Assembly (NCBI GenBank): GCA_949752735.1
Contig: OX457038.1
Coordinates: 26,574,956 to 26,638,955, forward strand
Source: Lumbricus terrestris
Lineage: Eukaryota > Annelida > Clitellata > Crassiclitellata > Lumbricidae
Length of the DNA stretch: 64,000 bases
Direction of reading: 5' to 3'
In this document: positions 43,261 to 57,395 of the stretch, one piece after another
Layout of the letters: the number at the start of each line of letters is the position of its first letter
Position numbering within the stretch: the stretch's first letter is position 1
Translations under genes and position numbers: made by a program
Notes under the pieces: model-generated
Seen by the model: the letters and a program-made list of their open reading frames with translations, nothing else
Databases searched by the model: none
What the model was told of the DNA's origin: nothing

Positions 43261-44100
43261 GAATGAATTTCTAAACTACTTTATTGTGGACCTGCCTAAT
43301 GTGCGCTTACCCCCCCCCCCCCCCACCCCGAAACGCTGCTAAACGCTGTTGCCAGGCTAATTGCTTGACTTCCTGCTTTTCATAATTATCTGAACTTAAA
43401 TGACACACCGCCTCCATTGACTTCCGCCCACATTCATTTTAAAGTTTTTCTTCTTTTCGGTAGTTCTCACCTGGATTACCAGGATTACCTGTATCTCTCT
43501 GTCTGTCTCTCTCTCTCTGTGTGCCTCTCTTTCTCTGTCTGTCTGTCTCACTCACTCTCTCCCGCTAAGTACCATTAGCTGCTTGTCGCCAAGTTGTCGG
43601 TCGACCGCGACTGCCTCTTCGTTGTTTTCGATCAGTCTCGACCGGGTTGTTCCCGGGTGAGGAGTGACTTAGGACTGCCATGACCCAATCACAATCACTT
43701 ATTTACATCGACCTCTGACCGTGGAATCAACACCCTCGCTCATCTCGCTCTACGATTCTGACTGGAATTCTGTCTTACATCCTTGTATTTTCTACCGGGC
43801 TACTGCGCACTCGGAGCGCCTCTGAATTGTCTGCACTTTGAGAGGCGCTTTAGAAGTTCAAAAATGCATGCGGTACAATATTCAGGTATAAGGATGATGC
43901 GTGGATGTGAATTGCTGGCGATTGGTTGATGGGTTATTGGGTCATTTATGCATGCGTTATTCTAAGTGAGCGATGAAATTAAATCACATGATATTGATTA
44001 AATCTAATGAGTATACTTATACGCTTGTGTTTGATTTAATTGTTTCACTGACTCAACAACATTTAAAAAACATCAATTTTGCAAACGAAATCCACTTCAC
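43261..44100. other. Gene-free stretch with retroposon tail
   Basis: A CTGTCTCT-rich patch (43495-43560) and, at about 43810-43860, CGGAGCGCCTCTGAATTG with GGCGCTTTAGAAGTTC, again like the LINE tails. Confidence 0.4.
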
Positions 44101-44114
44101 CTCATTGTGTGTAG

Positions 44115-44660
<546 letters not shown>

Positions 44661-46000
44661 ACATAATACATATGTATGCATACATAATTATGTATTGCTC
44701 AATGCTCGGTTGGCAAACGGAACAGGAGTAGTCCGACCTAGTTGGTTGTTGAGGAGTAGCACCCAGTGACCAATGTGGGGCATCTCGCTCTTTGCGCCTC
44801 CCTCCTCATTCTGTTTCCCTCTGACACAGCCACTACCTTTAGGCTATAATTATAGAGCCTTATTATAATTCAAATCATCCTACACGGCATACCTTTGCGT
44901 ATATAGCGCTACAGCACGGCTTGTCTTTGTATAGCGCCATAGAAAGTCCTCACACATTCATGTACTTTGGCCAACTTGTCCATGCATGCTCGCTCCCTCG
45001 ACTGACCATTCCTCTGATAATTAACAATGATAATTATTAACCAGTCATGGATGGCAAGGTGATTGTGTTGTGACCAGTTCCGACGAGATCGGAGTGAAGA
45101 TTATAGAGCTAGCCACTAGAGTGCTTGTGTGAATGTTTGCATGCATGTTTGTAGGCCTATGTGTATATGCAGCCCATGTTTGTATCTAGACATTTACTAT
45201 AGCACCTTTTCAGCACCTACGCACCTGCCTAAGCCTTTGCCGGTCGATAACTGATTGTTAAAGAATAGTATAAAGACATTATAAGACCAATAATCAGTGA
45301 GCCAATGGTTCTAATCTATAGTTGGAGGAATTATACCTCGCTGGTGAGCTCCTTCAGACACGCAGAACAATCAGACGCAGGTTATTTCCAAATTTTCCAC
45401 CCAGAGCTGATGGTAGACACCTTGTTCAGAGGTTCTGTACTGAAGGAAGAAGTAGGTTATTAGTAGAAGAAGAAGAATAGGTGAAAATGAGACTCGCAAC
45501 ACACGACGAACTCCACCGCCTGCAGGCAATCGGAGTCTCTCGCAGATGGTCCGCTGGGCATCCTCATCCATCGCCTCATCGTTCTCCTCATTCTCCTCCT
45601 CCTCCTCCTCCTCCGTCAGCCACTGGATCCGTGGCAGACGACGATATTCTACACAACCGGTAAATGGTCGAATTGTAATCGTAATCGTAATCTAGAAATT
45701 TCTAAAGCGCCACTCGAAAGCCAGGCGAAGGGCACCAGCTTATTCACGAGTGCTGGGTGTCACCTAAGTAAAATAGCTAAGACCAATTCAAGAACTGCAT
45801 GCTTGTCCTATCATTATTGATGCGATCCGCACAGATATAAATTATTACAGTAGCCTTAATTATAGCCTGAAATGTTGTGTTTAGCTTTCGTCTTTTCTGG
45901 TTTGTATTTTATATCTCATGATATAATAATAGGATATCTTGTATGTTGTAACTGTGATATTCACTCCTTCAGTGAACGAAAGAACGATTGAATGAATGAA
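44661..46000. other. Gene-free stretch
   Basis: Contains a CTC run (45591-45612) and the retroposon tail near 45700-45755 followed by GTAATC repeats (45676-45692). No exon recognised. Confidence 0.4.
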
Positions 46001-46010
46001 TGAATGAATG

Positions 46011-46234
46011 CAAGGCCGTAGCCAGGATTTTTGTCTGGGGATGGGGGTTACACAGTTGAAATAATTATTCAGAACTTTAATTAGCAGCTTCCACACATAA
46101 TCTCACATAAGAGTTTCAAAATTAAATTCCCCTTTGTTCTTGCATCGTGTGTTAATAAATGCATCATTTAATTTTTACATTATTTCATATACGGGGGTTC
46201 AAACATCCAACCCCCCGCCCTAAATACGGCCTTG
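46011..46234. mobile_element. hAT-type MITE, 224 bp
   Basis: Ends CAAGGCCGTAGCCAGG and the reverse complement of CAAGGCCGTA. Flanking 8-mers AATGAATG (46003-46010) and AATGAACG (46235-46242) match at 7 of 8, but they lie in an AATG repeat, so the duplication is weaker evidence here. Confidence 0.7.
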
Positions 46235-46242
46235 AATGAACG

Positions 46243-47765
46243 AATGAATGAACATAATAATGAGAGTAGAATAGGCCGTTTGCTTCTCAGTGCCAAGCAG
46301 GGGCCGAGAGGCCACTATATGCAGCAACAGCAGCATCAGCAGCAGCAGCAGACCTGCAGCATCTTCTCGTAGGCTATGTTGGCAGATACAGAGGTGTTGC
46401 GTGTTCGCAGTTGTCTCTCGACCCACTTCATCATCTCCATATCGTTTCGTACATTCTATCCTTCCGACATTAATTAACCTCCATCTGTTCGTCTGCGTCC
46501 ACTTGTATTCCGACGCTGAGTATGCTTTAATGGACCCGGTTCTGTTTAAGATGAAACGAAGAAGAGGCCACAGGTATACGTACGGAGGGGACCAATGTGT
46601 TTGAATTGAGACTAATCTTGTATTGGCGGTGATTAAATGCCGTCCAGGTAATTCAAATGGAAAGCTCAGCTGCGCCACAACACGATTTTTTCCCGATTAA
46701 TTAGAGTCGCATACCTGCAGTTGAATGCAGAGGAGGGGAGTAGCCATGCCGGGAAGATTTCGGAGGGGAGTTTCTATTTCTGGATTTGTCGTGCAATAGG
46801 CTACACAGAATTAGCAATAAACCTTCGGAAATTATTTGTTTTCAGAGGTTTCAACCCATAAACCGCCCAAACACTTTCATGATAGAATGCCTTGCTTATG
46901 ATCCGCTATACATAGGTGTTTATAATTATTTGGTGAACTTCAGATATTGCGTCATCCTATGTTTTGCCTCTGCCATTAGAATAATAATTAGAGGCTATCG
47001 ATCTGTTGTGTCAAAATGACTCTTATACCGACTCATGTCGATGCCATTACATAATTGCATTCACATATTTTTTAAAAAAAAACCTCATGGCTGGAATGGA
47101 TTGGCCTACCACTCAGCAAGCATAAGAAAAGAAAAGTGGGAAGATTCAATATGAGAATTGTAGAAAAATAACTGCGGAGCCACACGTTAATTTATGTGGA
47201 GTTTAGGTGTGCAACGAAGACATTAATAGGGGGCCATAAGAAAGTATAGAGGGAGGCATGTGCGGAGGGACTTAGGCGGGGACAGTGCCCCTCAATGTTT
47301 GTGGTGTCCATGCATTGCCCCTCCAATCCTCAAGTGTCTTATCCCCGTCTCTGCTATGAGGCTATGAGACGGGGAAGAGGTTCTTTGGATGTCGAGGGTG
47401 CGTTGTTGTGAATTCGGTGTCGATGGTCCGTGAAGAATAAAGCGAATAAAGTGGTCATAATTAAGCTGTTCTTAGTCTTTCCAGAAATTTCAATTAGGCT
47501 ACTTTTAATTATCAGTTTAAGCCGTTCTTGGTCTTAGCAGTGATTTCAATGTTTGACAACATCCTGTGGCTGTTGAGACCGTTGACGTCATCTTCCTCCT
47601 CCTCTTTATTCACGCTTTGGAATGGCACCACACAAAAGCGTCAGAATGTGCAAAGGAGTTTTATTAGGCTACTGTTGGTAGGCCTATACGTAACACTGTG
47701 AAGTGTAGGCCCTAAAAAAATAATAAATCTGTGCTTACGATGACCTTTGCGACACCCTTAAGCTA
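46243..47765. other. Gene-free stretch with overlapping open frames
   Basis: A 152-codon minus frame (46678-46220) and a 104-codon plus frame (46290-46604) overlap across a CAG repeat (46325-46350). Neither shows a known motif. At 47458-47551 a 56-base period duplication is seen (TTAAGCTGTTCTTAGTC / TTTAAGCCGTTCTTGGTC). Confidence 0.3.
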
Positions 47766-48070
47766 GTGTACAAGAGCAAAGACTTTCGGGTCCCTCGAGC
47801 CACTTCGCAAGACATTATTAACACTGGGCTCGACATAATATTCATTCGGTCAATTTCGGTGACCTTCCTTGAGTCAGTGAACTTCTTTCCAGCAGATCAC
47901 AGGTGCCATCTTTTAGAATTTAGATTAAATTCACTTTCACCAGATGGCGATAGTGTCTTTGATTTCACACGGTATCCGCATCCACATGAACCACAGATCT
48001 GCTGCAGACGTGGAGAGTTGTTAGAACTCGCATCTGTTACAAAAAAACTGTTCGCTGGTGTTTTACACTC
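47766..48070 (+). pseudogene. Possible LINE endonuclease fragment
   Basis: About 100 open codons before a trinucleotide array. TGLDIIFIRSISVTFLESVN followed by DHRCHLLEF resembles the end of the endonuclease domain of non-LTR retrotransposons (an IDxIF segment, then SDHxxVxFE-like). The match is short and the catalytic part is absent, so this is tentative. Confidence 0.3.
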
Positions 48071-48077
48071 ACTTTTC

Positions 48078-48595
48078 CATCATCGTCGTCGTCATCGTCG
48101 TCATCGTCGTCGTCGTCATCGTCATCGTTGTCATCGTTATCGTTGTCATCGTTATCGTTGTCATCGTCGTTGTCGTCGTCATCCTTCTCCTCCTCTCCTC
48201 CCCCTCCTCTTCCTCTTCCTGATCATCATCCACATAATTGTGGCCGTCTTCATCATCAGCATCATCATTATCGTTGTCGTCATCATCGTCGTCGTCGTCA
48301 TCGTCGTCATCGTTATCGCTGTCGTCGTCGTCGTCTCCTCCTCCTCTCCCCTCCTCTTCCTCTTCCTCCTCCTCATTGTCATCAACCACATCATTGTGGT
48401 CGTCATTATCATCATCATCCACATCATTGTGGTCGTCATCATCATCAGCATCATCATTATTGTTGTCGTCATCATCGTCATAGTCGGCATGACCATCACC
48501 ATTGTCATCAGTATTTTCACCATCATCATCGTTGTCATCCTAGTAATCAATATTTTTATCATCGTCGTCGTCAGCAGCAGCAGCAGCAGCGTCAG
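48078..48595. repeat. TCG/TCA trinucleotide array, about 515 bp
   Basis: Imperfect TCATCGTCG repeats with two CCTCCTCTTCC interruptions and a GCAGCA end. An internal longer period is visible: CACATAATTGTGGCCGTC, CACATCATTGTGGTCGTC (twice). Confidence 0.95.
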
Positions 48596-48649
48596 ATCGT
48601 CGATATTGCAGTTATGATCACAATACAAATTATTATTATATCCATTTGA

Positions 48650-49386
48650 TTGTTCTTGCCTGATCGTTACACAACCACAGACCTGGGTTGAATAGAGAGA
48701 CTTAGATTAAGCTTCGCTTCGCTTGACTGCATTTGGCTCTGGTTAACTGAAGCTATTGTTTGGCGACTGAACATGACTGCCTAATATTGTAAGCAGATAA
48801 CTGCGACATCGATATCCTGATTTGCTTATGCCTGTCTGTCTGTCTGTCTGTCTGTGTGTCCGTCTGTTCATCCATCCGTCCGCCTGTTTGCGTCTGTCTT
48901 TTTGTCTATCTATCAATCTTCTGCTCGAATGGGTGAGATATGTCTCGGACAGTTTCTAAAATAAATTCAATTCAATTCATTTATTGTGACCATCAACCAT
49001 AAACAGTAGTCATAGTATAACATGTCTCACATGATCGGATGGCAACAAGGAAGGTCCTAAGGGAAGAATATCCCGCTATCCACATGTGCAATTTTAATGC
49101 CTGTAATCAATTCTATGAGGATGAGAATTGCCTGCATTGTTTGGTGGTGATTCAACCCACTATAGTGTTTCTGAGGAGTCAGACCCCCAGTTACCATTTC
49201 TGTGATTCTCATACTGGTCTACAGACAGCCCTGCATGGTGGTCGCCAGTGTGAGAATTGTGGAAAACAACTGGGGGTTGGACTATGATCCACTTGGAATT
49301 AGGGTGTGAAAAACAGACTTTATAATGGAGCTCTAAGAAAGACTGGGGGTTGAAACCCCAACCCCTGGCAATTCTCACAGTGGTGG

Positions 49387-49429
<43 letters not shown>

Positions 49430-49607
49430 TGTATAACAGAAAAAGGTCTCGTATACGTACGAGTGCTTTGTTCCGCATATCGACAGATAGACAGACACAC
49501 AGACAGACATTTCTGTGATTCCCATAGGCCCACTAGCCCCGCATAGCGGTCGCCAACGCAGAGAAAGGTTCGTATACGTATGAGTGAGTGCTTTGCTTTG
49601 GAATGTC

Positions 49608-49638
<31 letters not shown>

Positions 49639-49800
49639 ATTCAGACAGACAGTCAAACAGACAGACGGACGGACGGACGGATGGGCAGACAGACACACAC
49701 ACACACAGGCACCGAGTCACCCACAGACACCCACAGACAAACAGACTTACAGACCAACCATCGTAGGCTACATTTTCCCATGCTGTTATTGTTTCACCTG
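48650..49800. repeat. Microsatellites and a local duplication
   Basis: CTGT run (48833-48860), CA run (49386-49424), ACAG/GACG runs (49605-49735). TTCTGTGATTC(T/C)CATA with GTGGTCGCCAGTG or GCGGTCGCCAACG occurs at about 49196-49255 and 49510-49557, an old local duplication. No gene is called. Confidence 0.8.
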
Positions 49801-49857
49801 AGTTTTCCTCTGCACTCGAATCTTCTGCGTGACGTTAACTTTGTTGGTTGCGTCGAA

Positions 49858-49912
49858 TCCACGAATGCACGATTGCACGAATGCACGATTGCACGAATGC
49901 ACGATTGCACGT
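49858..49912. repeat. 18-bp tandem repeat
   Basis: Three copies of ACGAATGCACGATTGC-type units, followed by a TTTGCTCC run to about 49960. Confidence 0.85.
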
Positions 49913-50588
49913 GCTTCTTTGCTCCTTTGCTCCTTTGCTCCTTTACTTCTTTGCTTCTCTGCTTTCTGCTTTTCTGTGTTTTTTGCGGCCTCGTCGATCC
50001 GTGCCTTGACGAGTCATTGGCGGACAAGCTTTTATGTCGCTCAGACTTCGTAGATCTTATTGAATCATCGTCTGGTCGTCTTAATAACAGACCGGTCTAT
50101 GGATGGATCGGTCTGCTATCGTTGTTGATTCTTATACCATAGGTGGTCCGTCTATGGATGAGTAGCAGTCGGGAGACGGGGAGGGAGCCAGGTATTACCA
50201 CCATCCTCCGTTGCATCCATCGACCGAAGAGTGTCGACGGCGTCAGCTGCTGGCCCACGCGCACGGCGAAGTGTCTGTGTTGAAAGCCTACGAGTGTGCT
50301 GGTGGGTGGGTGCCTTGGGTGGTTGAGTGGGTGGCATTAGCCGAACCCAAAGAGATTCTGGGCTGAGAATTTGACTGCGAGGTTCTGCGCTGAAATAATC
50401 GTAGAATTTGGTGGACAAAACGTTGCAGGACGCAACGCAAACGTTTTACGGAGCAATATGCAGTTAATAGGCAGATCGTCGTCTTGACCTGTGCTGATGA
50501 GTGTTGTGAATGGGATAGCAGCTATAGGCCTAGACATCGTGATTTTCGATTCGAGAAACTTTCGCCGGTTAAAGGTTAAGAAAGTACA

Positions 50589-50667
50589 ATGGAGGTTGAA
50601 GTTGGAACTGTCGCAGAACTGCGGGCTCATCGAATCGGGAGACGACATACCCTGGCTATGGTTCGGT
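50589..50667 (+). CDS. Candidate first coding exon, unknown gene
   Basis: The ATG in a strong context (AAGTACAATGG) opens MEVEVGTVAELRAHRIGRRH and then TLAMVR, to a good donor G|GTGAGC near 50667. The surrounding 50150-50660 is richer in CpG than its neighbourhood, as promoters can be. A second frame over the same bases (50491-50697) is also open. No further exon was recognised, and the start and frame are guesses. Confidence 0.2.
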
Positions 50668-50699
50668 GAGCATGGCTTTATAGGCTTAGGCCTATAGTC

Positions 50700-53600
50700 T
50701 ACTATTGCTGATAATTTTCTTAAAATTTCTTAAAATTGCAATGGCTTTAATTCGTTCACAGGGACCACTGTAGCAATGTGGCAATAATTATAAGAATGCT
50801 TCTTCCACTGTGCATGCTACACATCTGTGACATCTCCCATCAAGAAGAGAACGAAGCTTAAAACCGGATTAGAGTCTACACTTTACAGGGAGTTCAACTG
50901 TAAATCAGTCACTGAATCCAGGATTCCCAAGCTGATAATATTTAATTGAAACCGGATTTTTCAAGGTGCATCGCAGTAGAAAAGTAGAAAAGTGTTTTGG
51001 AGCCAAGTCTTCTTGATCATTAGTCCAGAACTGTGAAATTCCTTGCCTATAGCTCTTTGGGTTCTGTAGGTTCTTTGCTGTCATTGAGATGCAGACCTAA
51101 GAATTGTCTGTTTGACTGTTTCAACTTGTTAATAATCTAGCCTCTTGTTTTCTTTACCATTGTTATGTATACTCTAACTGGACATCCACAGCAGATTATG
51201 GTTTTCCCCAGAGTTTCTCTTGAAGTAATGCCTTAGGGCATTGTGATAATGGAGGCCTAAATGTTTTACTAATTATAATTAAAGGAGGCAAATGTTATTC
51301 CATATTAAACAGTTATGCTTTAAATCATAAAACTAGTTGAACCAGTACTTTATTGACATGGCTAATACTACTACTACTACTTATGCTGCCACTACCAGGA
51401 CTACTATTACTACCACTAGAGTACCACTACCACTTACCTGTTAGACCTACTAATCAACCAGCCATCCCTCCGACACTAGAGGGCAGCAATTGGATAACAT
51501 TGGGAGGGTGTGTCTGCGCAATTGGGAGTACTTCTGATTTGCAGTCTTTTCATTGTTTATTTACAGCAATGTTTACAAAGCTGCAGGGAATATATAATGC
51601 TAGAATTTATGTCTATACTCTAGACTACTTGTCTGCTTATTAACTGTGACATAAGTGTAAGTGGTTTAAGTAGTTATATAAATAGAATGTGAAACAAGTT
51701 ATGTCCTAGAAACTGTTGTTTAAATTTTTTGCTCTATTATTTGATTGGAGAACTTAGGTTAGAAGGGCTTCCAAGTTCCAATAACCCTTTGACTTTATTT
51801 TCGCCATTAATTTTTTGCATTCTTGTAACCCTTCTAACTCAAGTTATACATTCGGTAATAGCTGTGGAGTGGCTTTTATGTTGATCATGGAGAGAAGCAT
51901 AAAAGTTACATACCTTGGTTGTTGTCTGCCTAGGAAATCAAAACCTATGTTAGTTATTCCTTGAATTTTTTTAGTTTGTTACTATGGCGTCATACAGGCT
52001 TGGCTATTGCATACATGGGTTTTATTTGAAGCTGTAGCAATTCAATTTTAAATTATGTCGTGCAGACAATTTCTCTGGACATCACCATCATTGATGCTGC
52101 AATTGTGAATTTGTATTTGTATAGCTCTATATCAAGTGGCTCAACAGTGGCATGTTTTGTTTACAAATCCTAAAAGCTGCAGCTACGGGTAATGCTGAAT
52201 GAGATATTTTTGCAAATCACCAGAATTAGGGTCATCTGTATGATAGAGGACAGAGACACAGTGGGAAAAGCAATTGATCTCGTTATATCCGAAGTGCTCA
52301 AAGGATGCTATTCTTAAAGGTATTGACTGAGCCACTTTTACTAGACCATTCTGTTTATTTTTAATACAGATACATGTGATTGTGATGTATAGGCAAGCCA
52401 TAGTTGTGCAAGCAAGTGCAGCATATTTGGAAACTTAAAATAATTATCAGAGGCCTTATTTGGATTTTGCACAAGAATTTCCAAAGAGACATACATTTGT
52501 ATGACTTTGGTCTTTCTTTTCCGAGCTAAGTATTTGCTGTGGGACCCCTCAAAATGTGACTTTGTGGCTTTACACTTCTAATGCAATAAGCATTCGTTAA
52601 ATATTGTAGCAGAGGAGAAGCATGAAAAATCTGGATATATCTTCTAAGAGACTTTTCTAGTTTGGCACGATGTCATGGACAATGGATTTTGCATACAGTT
52701 ATAATAGACTGTCTATGAAAGAGCCACAGCTGTGGTGCGGACAGTGGTGGATTTTGCTTATTAATGTCTTCATAAATCTGTCTAGCAACACAACCAATGG
52801 GCCACAGCTGTACTGCAGCATTTGAACAATCGGACAAGATATTCTGGCGCTTGGTTATGGCTCTATGATTGTCGACAATCTGTAGGAACACTCGATTCTC
52901 AAGACTGTAAAAGATGGAAATAGACAGGCCTGCAGTCTTTCAGCAAACAGACATTTGTTTCAGGAATTAGAACAGGAGAGCTTTAGTTTAGGGACATTTC
53001 TTTGGCACTCTACGGACCTGAGCCTGGACCTGCGCTTAGGTGGCAGTCAGATATGAACTCCCTTAAGGAATAAAAGTCCTGTCAGTCAATTGTGACTCGT
53101 TAATCACTTGTGTCTGCAGTGGGAAAACACTTCTAAACGGAAGCCCAAGTTTTTTAGAATTCGAAAGGCTGTTTGTACTGGTATCATTCTGGCACAGTGA
53201 TCTTTTTATCACAAGGACTCGAAACTTAAAGCCTACGTGTAAGTCACTGGCACGAAATGTTTTGGTGATCAATTTACAACTGAATGCCAATGGAATTCAC
53301 TAATTACTTGCTTAGACATAGGGCCTACGACAGTTTGATTAAAATTATTTACGCAGTTTAAAAATTAAATTCTGCAGGCTTTATATATCACTCAACGATG
53401 CATATGTAATAATATGTATGCATATGGACGGACTGTTATGGATGTACATTGTAGGAACCCGTGAAATCAGATGGTATTGAAAAGGAAGGTTCCATGCTAT
53501 TCTTTCCCAAAAGGAAATCCATACTGCTTATGGTCGTTTTAGGTTGCAGATTGTTAAGACCTTTCAACCCTGCATCTTGGCTTTCTGTTTGATAAACTGG

Positions 53601-55320
53601 TAATTGCTTGCTGATCCATGTAACCTATTGAATGCACTTTCACTTAGAATGGTCTTGATATAATGTTTCTGATCCTTTCCACTGCTACCATACATTAGCA
53701 TAAAAAGTGTCTGCAGACTAATCGTAATCTTGATTTATTTCAACTGAGTCTCAAGAGCTTATTTGCAGATACTCAGTCATGGTCCCAGTGTCTCTAGAAC
53801 TGTTTAACGGCGTATAATAAATTAGTGAATTATCTTGTCTTACCCTACCGTGCAATATCTTCTTCTGATCATCACCTCCATGCTCATAACATACAACTCA
53901 TGTTTCTGCCTTGGTATATGTGTGTTATATCCGCAACACTATTACTAAAAATATCAGGTAAATATTTTTTCTTATCTTAAGACCAATCTGATTTGTGAAG
54001 TGTTGTTTTGTACTTTTTAAAGGTCTTTTCATTCTTAGGGCAACTCTTTCTTTATTAGTTACTTGCCCTGGGATTAGATTAGCTGCTGTTGGCACTACAT
54101 AAGTCAGTCACCGCAATCGGTCTCATCGTGTGACATTGCTCCACTGCTTTCACGGTCAATCCCTGGTTTTACTTTTATACTTGTTGCGCTGTACTGCTGC
54201 TGCTGCTGCTGCTGCTCGTGTTTACACATTGGAGACTATTGATTGAGTGAGGCAGGGAGGCAGGTAGAAACGTTTACTCGGATTGTGTCAGCTTGTTTGC
54301 CTTCTATGGGTAAACCTATCTTATCAAGTATACGTGTTCAGCTGGATATGCAGACTCCCCGGCGGCGCTGGCGGCTACATGGGCATGGAGCTAGGAGAGG
54401 TGATGGAGTTGCAGGGGTTGCTGTTCAAAGCTATTGGACACTGCCTTCTATGTGTTTGAAGGCCTGTCAATATTATAGACATTGGATAAGCTTACATTTT
54501 ACAGAGGTTTTGGAAGGGTTTTTCTGAAGAGGGGAGAAAATGATAGTCAGTTATATTTGCTTAGTTCCTGTTTTGCAAATAAGGTCATACAATAGGCAGT
54601 GGCATTTGTGTGAGCCCTATTCACAGTTTGGAAAATATTGTTTTGCAATAAATTCCAAGTCAGTCCAATTTGTCCCACTTAAGTGAAAATCTGTCATTCG
54701 ACTTCACAGTTATTTTCAACTCCAGCCATTCGAAGTCTGATCCACGTCTATTCTGTAATTCCGATTCAATTCAATGAATTGATCTACCAAAGTAGCAAAC
54801 CGATTTTGCCTGGTGAATCATAAAACTAGATTTTGAAGATCTTCCAAGTATTCTCAAGACATTTTAGGTGTAGGCCGTAGCAGTAACGGTGTTTATATTA
54901 TTATTTATAATGCACATAAACTCACACAAAGATGTAAATTTGAAGTGCAAGTTGAAGTGCAACTAGCCAGTCAGTCAGTCACCTGGCTAAGAGGATTTAG
55001 TCGTAGGTACGTCCGAGGTGATTAAGAAATTGTGGTATGTGACATGGTTGTTCAGGACGGAAAGAATTCCAAGCATCTGCTGGTGTATAATCATTGGTAG
55101 TCAGTTCGATTTCCTAGGGGCAGCAACACGGAATGTGTGAAGCCCACGACAGCATTGCGATGTCGCTGTTCAATCCAAAGACGAATAGTTGAAATCAGTC
55201 TGCGGGAGAAGGCTATAGCCTATAAGGAGATAATAAATAGTAGTCGATGGTAGAAAGGAGTGCTTTGTTTAAGGAATGTTGTAGGTTTATTTGTTTATTT
55301 GTTCTTGATGTTATCTTCAT
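50700..55320. other. Gene-free stretch
   Basis: About 4.6 kb of AT-leaning sequence with few repeats; no exon recognised on either strand. A CACTAGAGGGCAG at about 51472-51484 resembles a CTCF core. A CTG run is at 54196-54218, and a 94-codon frame (54243-54527) after it has no motif. Confidence 0.3.
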
Positions 55321-55395
55321 CATCATCATTGCTATCAGCATCATCATTGTCGTCATCACTGTCAGCATCATCTTCATCGTCGTCATCATCATCAG
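55318..55395. repeat. ATC trinucleotide repeat
   Basis: Imperfect CATCATCAT/CGTC run. Confidence 0.9.
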
Positions 55396-55889
55396 TTGAT
55401 CACTGATTTGATTTGATAACTGATTTGGTAATCTTCAGAGCAATTAATAAGTAAGGTGTTACAGAAGGATGACTTTGAAAGCATTAGCTTTGCATGCATA
55501 ACTGCATCTTAAATTTTAGTTCTGGCTAATCACAATGTAAAAAGTTATTAAATTAAGCAGCCTTTAAGCTTAAGGAGACATTATCCAGTAGAAGAATTGA
55601 TACTGAAGTTCTCTTTGATCTTCATTCATCTGTCTGGTAATTAAGTCACAATGCTGCATTGTCATAGACTCTCATGCAATCCCTGTTGTTTTCAGCCTCT
55701 CCCTAGGCATAGAACCAACCATATAATCACCGTTTTCCAATGCCTGAACTGTTCTTATCCTATCAGAAAGAAACATCTTAAAGTTTCTCATCGACTATAA
55801 ACAACTGAATATCTAATTGCTCTTGACGTGGCTGCTAAATGGCTGTGCTTTGTTCATTCTTTGTGATCGTTTGCATGCTAAAAATGTTA

Positions 55890-55973
55890 CTAATAATAAT
55901 GAATAATAATAATAATAATGATAATGATAATAATAATAATGAGAATGATAATAATAATAATTATAATAATAGC

Positions 55974-56004
<31 letters not shown>

Positions 56005-56150
56005 TTAAAAAATAAAATAAAATAAAAAATAAAAAAAATAAAATAAAAAAATAAAAAATAATAATAATAATAATCACAATAGTAATATATCATGATAATA
56101 ATGATAATAACTCAATGATAATGATGATATAGTAATGATAATAAATCTCA
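55890..56150. repeat. AAT microsatellite with AAAAT core
   Basis: AATAATAATGAT repeats flanking an AAAATAAAATAAAA stretch. Confidence 0.95.
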
Positions 56151-57395
56151 CATAGGTTAAAACACAGACTCACACTGCAGTATATCAAGCTCATTCCTGT
56201 CTTAAGTTAAGGCAAAACTTGGTGTGATGCAAATCAAAACCATTCACCCAAAAACATTTCCTGTGATTTCTTTTGTCGCTAAGCTCCGGCTATTCATTAC
56301 GATTAACTCGAACAATGGCCGAAGCTTATCTTATGCAGAAAATTGCTTCAGTGGTGCTGTGTTATTGGAATATAGTGGAGTTGAGGAGGAAAGGACTAGC
56401 TGTTCATTCTTGGCGAGATTCAGTGAAAGAAAGAATATTACAGAACCTCAGTCTATGTTAAACTTATTAAAAGGGATTATCCATGTACGGAAGAAGTGCA
56501 GAAGTAAGTTGGGCATAGAGATGTTCGAAGGATGGAGGGCGATATAAACTCTTGTGTTCTTCCAGAGTGATACAGACCTTGTACATAGCTGTCTCTCCAA
56601 TTATTTAGGAGTAGAGTTGCGTACTGTGTAATCGTCAGGTTTATATGTATTGTACATAATATGTGTGCATAAAACAATTGAGAACAATTATTGCCAGCAG
56701 TGCAAACAGTGCAGTTTGGACAGCAGACGGCAGTAAGATGGCTAGAATTCATGTAGCAGAAACTGTCTGGTGCTAAGTGAATTCACCATGGCCTGCTGGG
56801 TGAGCATCTTCTATGCAGAAATATCTGGTTGCGACAGACAATTGCAGTTGATTTTGTATTGTCTGCATTAGTGTCTGCAATTGTCACACACTGATTTCAG
56901 TGTGTGATAGTGGAGAGTTGAATGAATGAATATCCAGGTCTAACGTGTAATGAAGCTGTTATATGATGAGCACTGAGCTCACGTGGATATCTCCAGGTAA
57001 TATTCAAGACGAATGGTCATTTCTGTACGGCTTTAGCACCTAAAAACCTTTCTATGAAAAGCTGTACAGGTACCGGGAAATATGTATACATTTGCAGGTA
57101 TCGTCAAGGCATCTTCAGTGTAGATCTAATGTAGCGAAACATGTAGATCGACATGTGATGTAGCTTACATAAATGCCACACTTCACTGCTGGCATTGCTC
57201 CATACTGTGTGAAGGCTGAAATTGAGCTTTGTGAGATTCTTCATAATGCCTATTAGTTGAGACCTCTCTGCGGCTAATTCAACCAAGTAAAGTATACTCT
57301 CCTCCAATCTCTCAGAGACTTAGTAATGGCTGCCAACTCCTTGGTGCACATAGTACCGTAGTGATGCATATCCCTCTAGGAATAACTTCCTCAGT
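56151..57395. other. Gene-free stretch
   Basis: Short open frames on both strands (such as 56224-56547 plus) show no recognised motif. Confidence 0.3.

Noticed and set aside
47257..47365. Another CATGGGCGGAGAC-family MITE
   Set aside because: Both ends are recognisable but eroded and the flanking 8-mers do not match, so it is mentioned only as a possible relic.
47766..48617. 283-codon open frame as one gene
   Set aside because: Only the first 100 codons are non-repetitive; the rest is a TCG/TCA array. The first part is kept as a tentative LINE relic.
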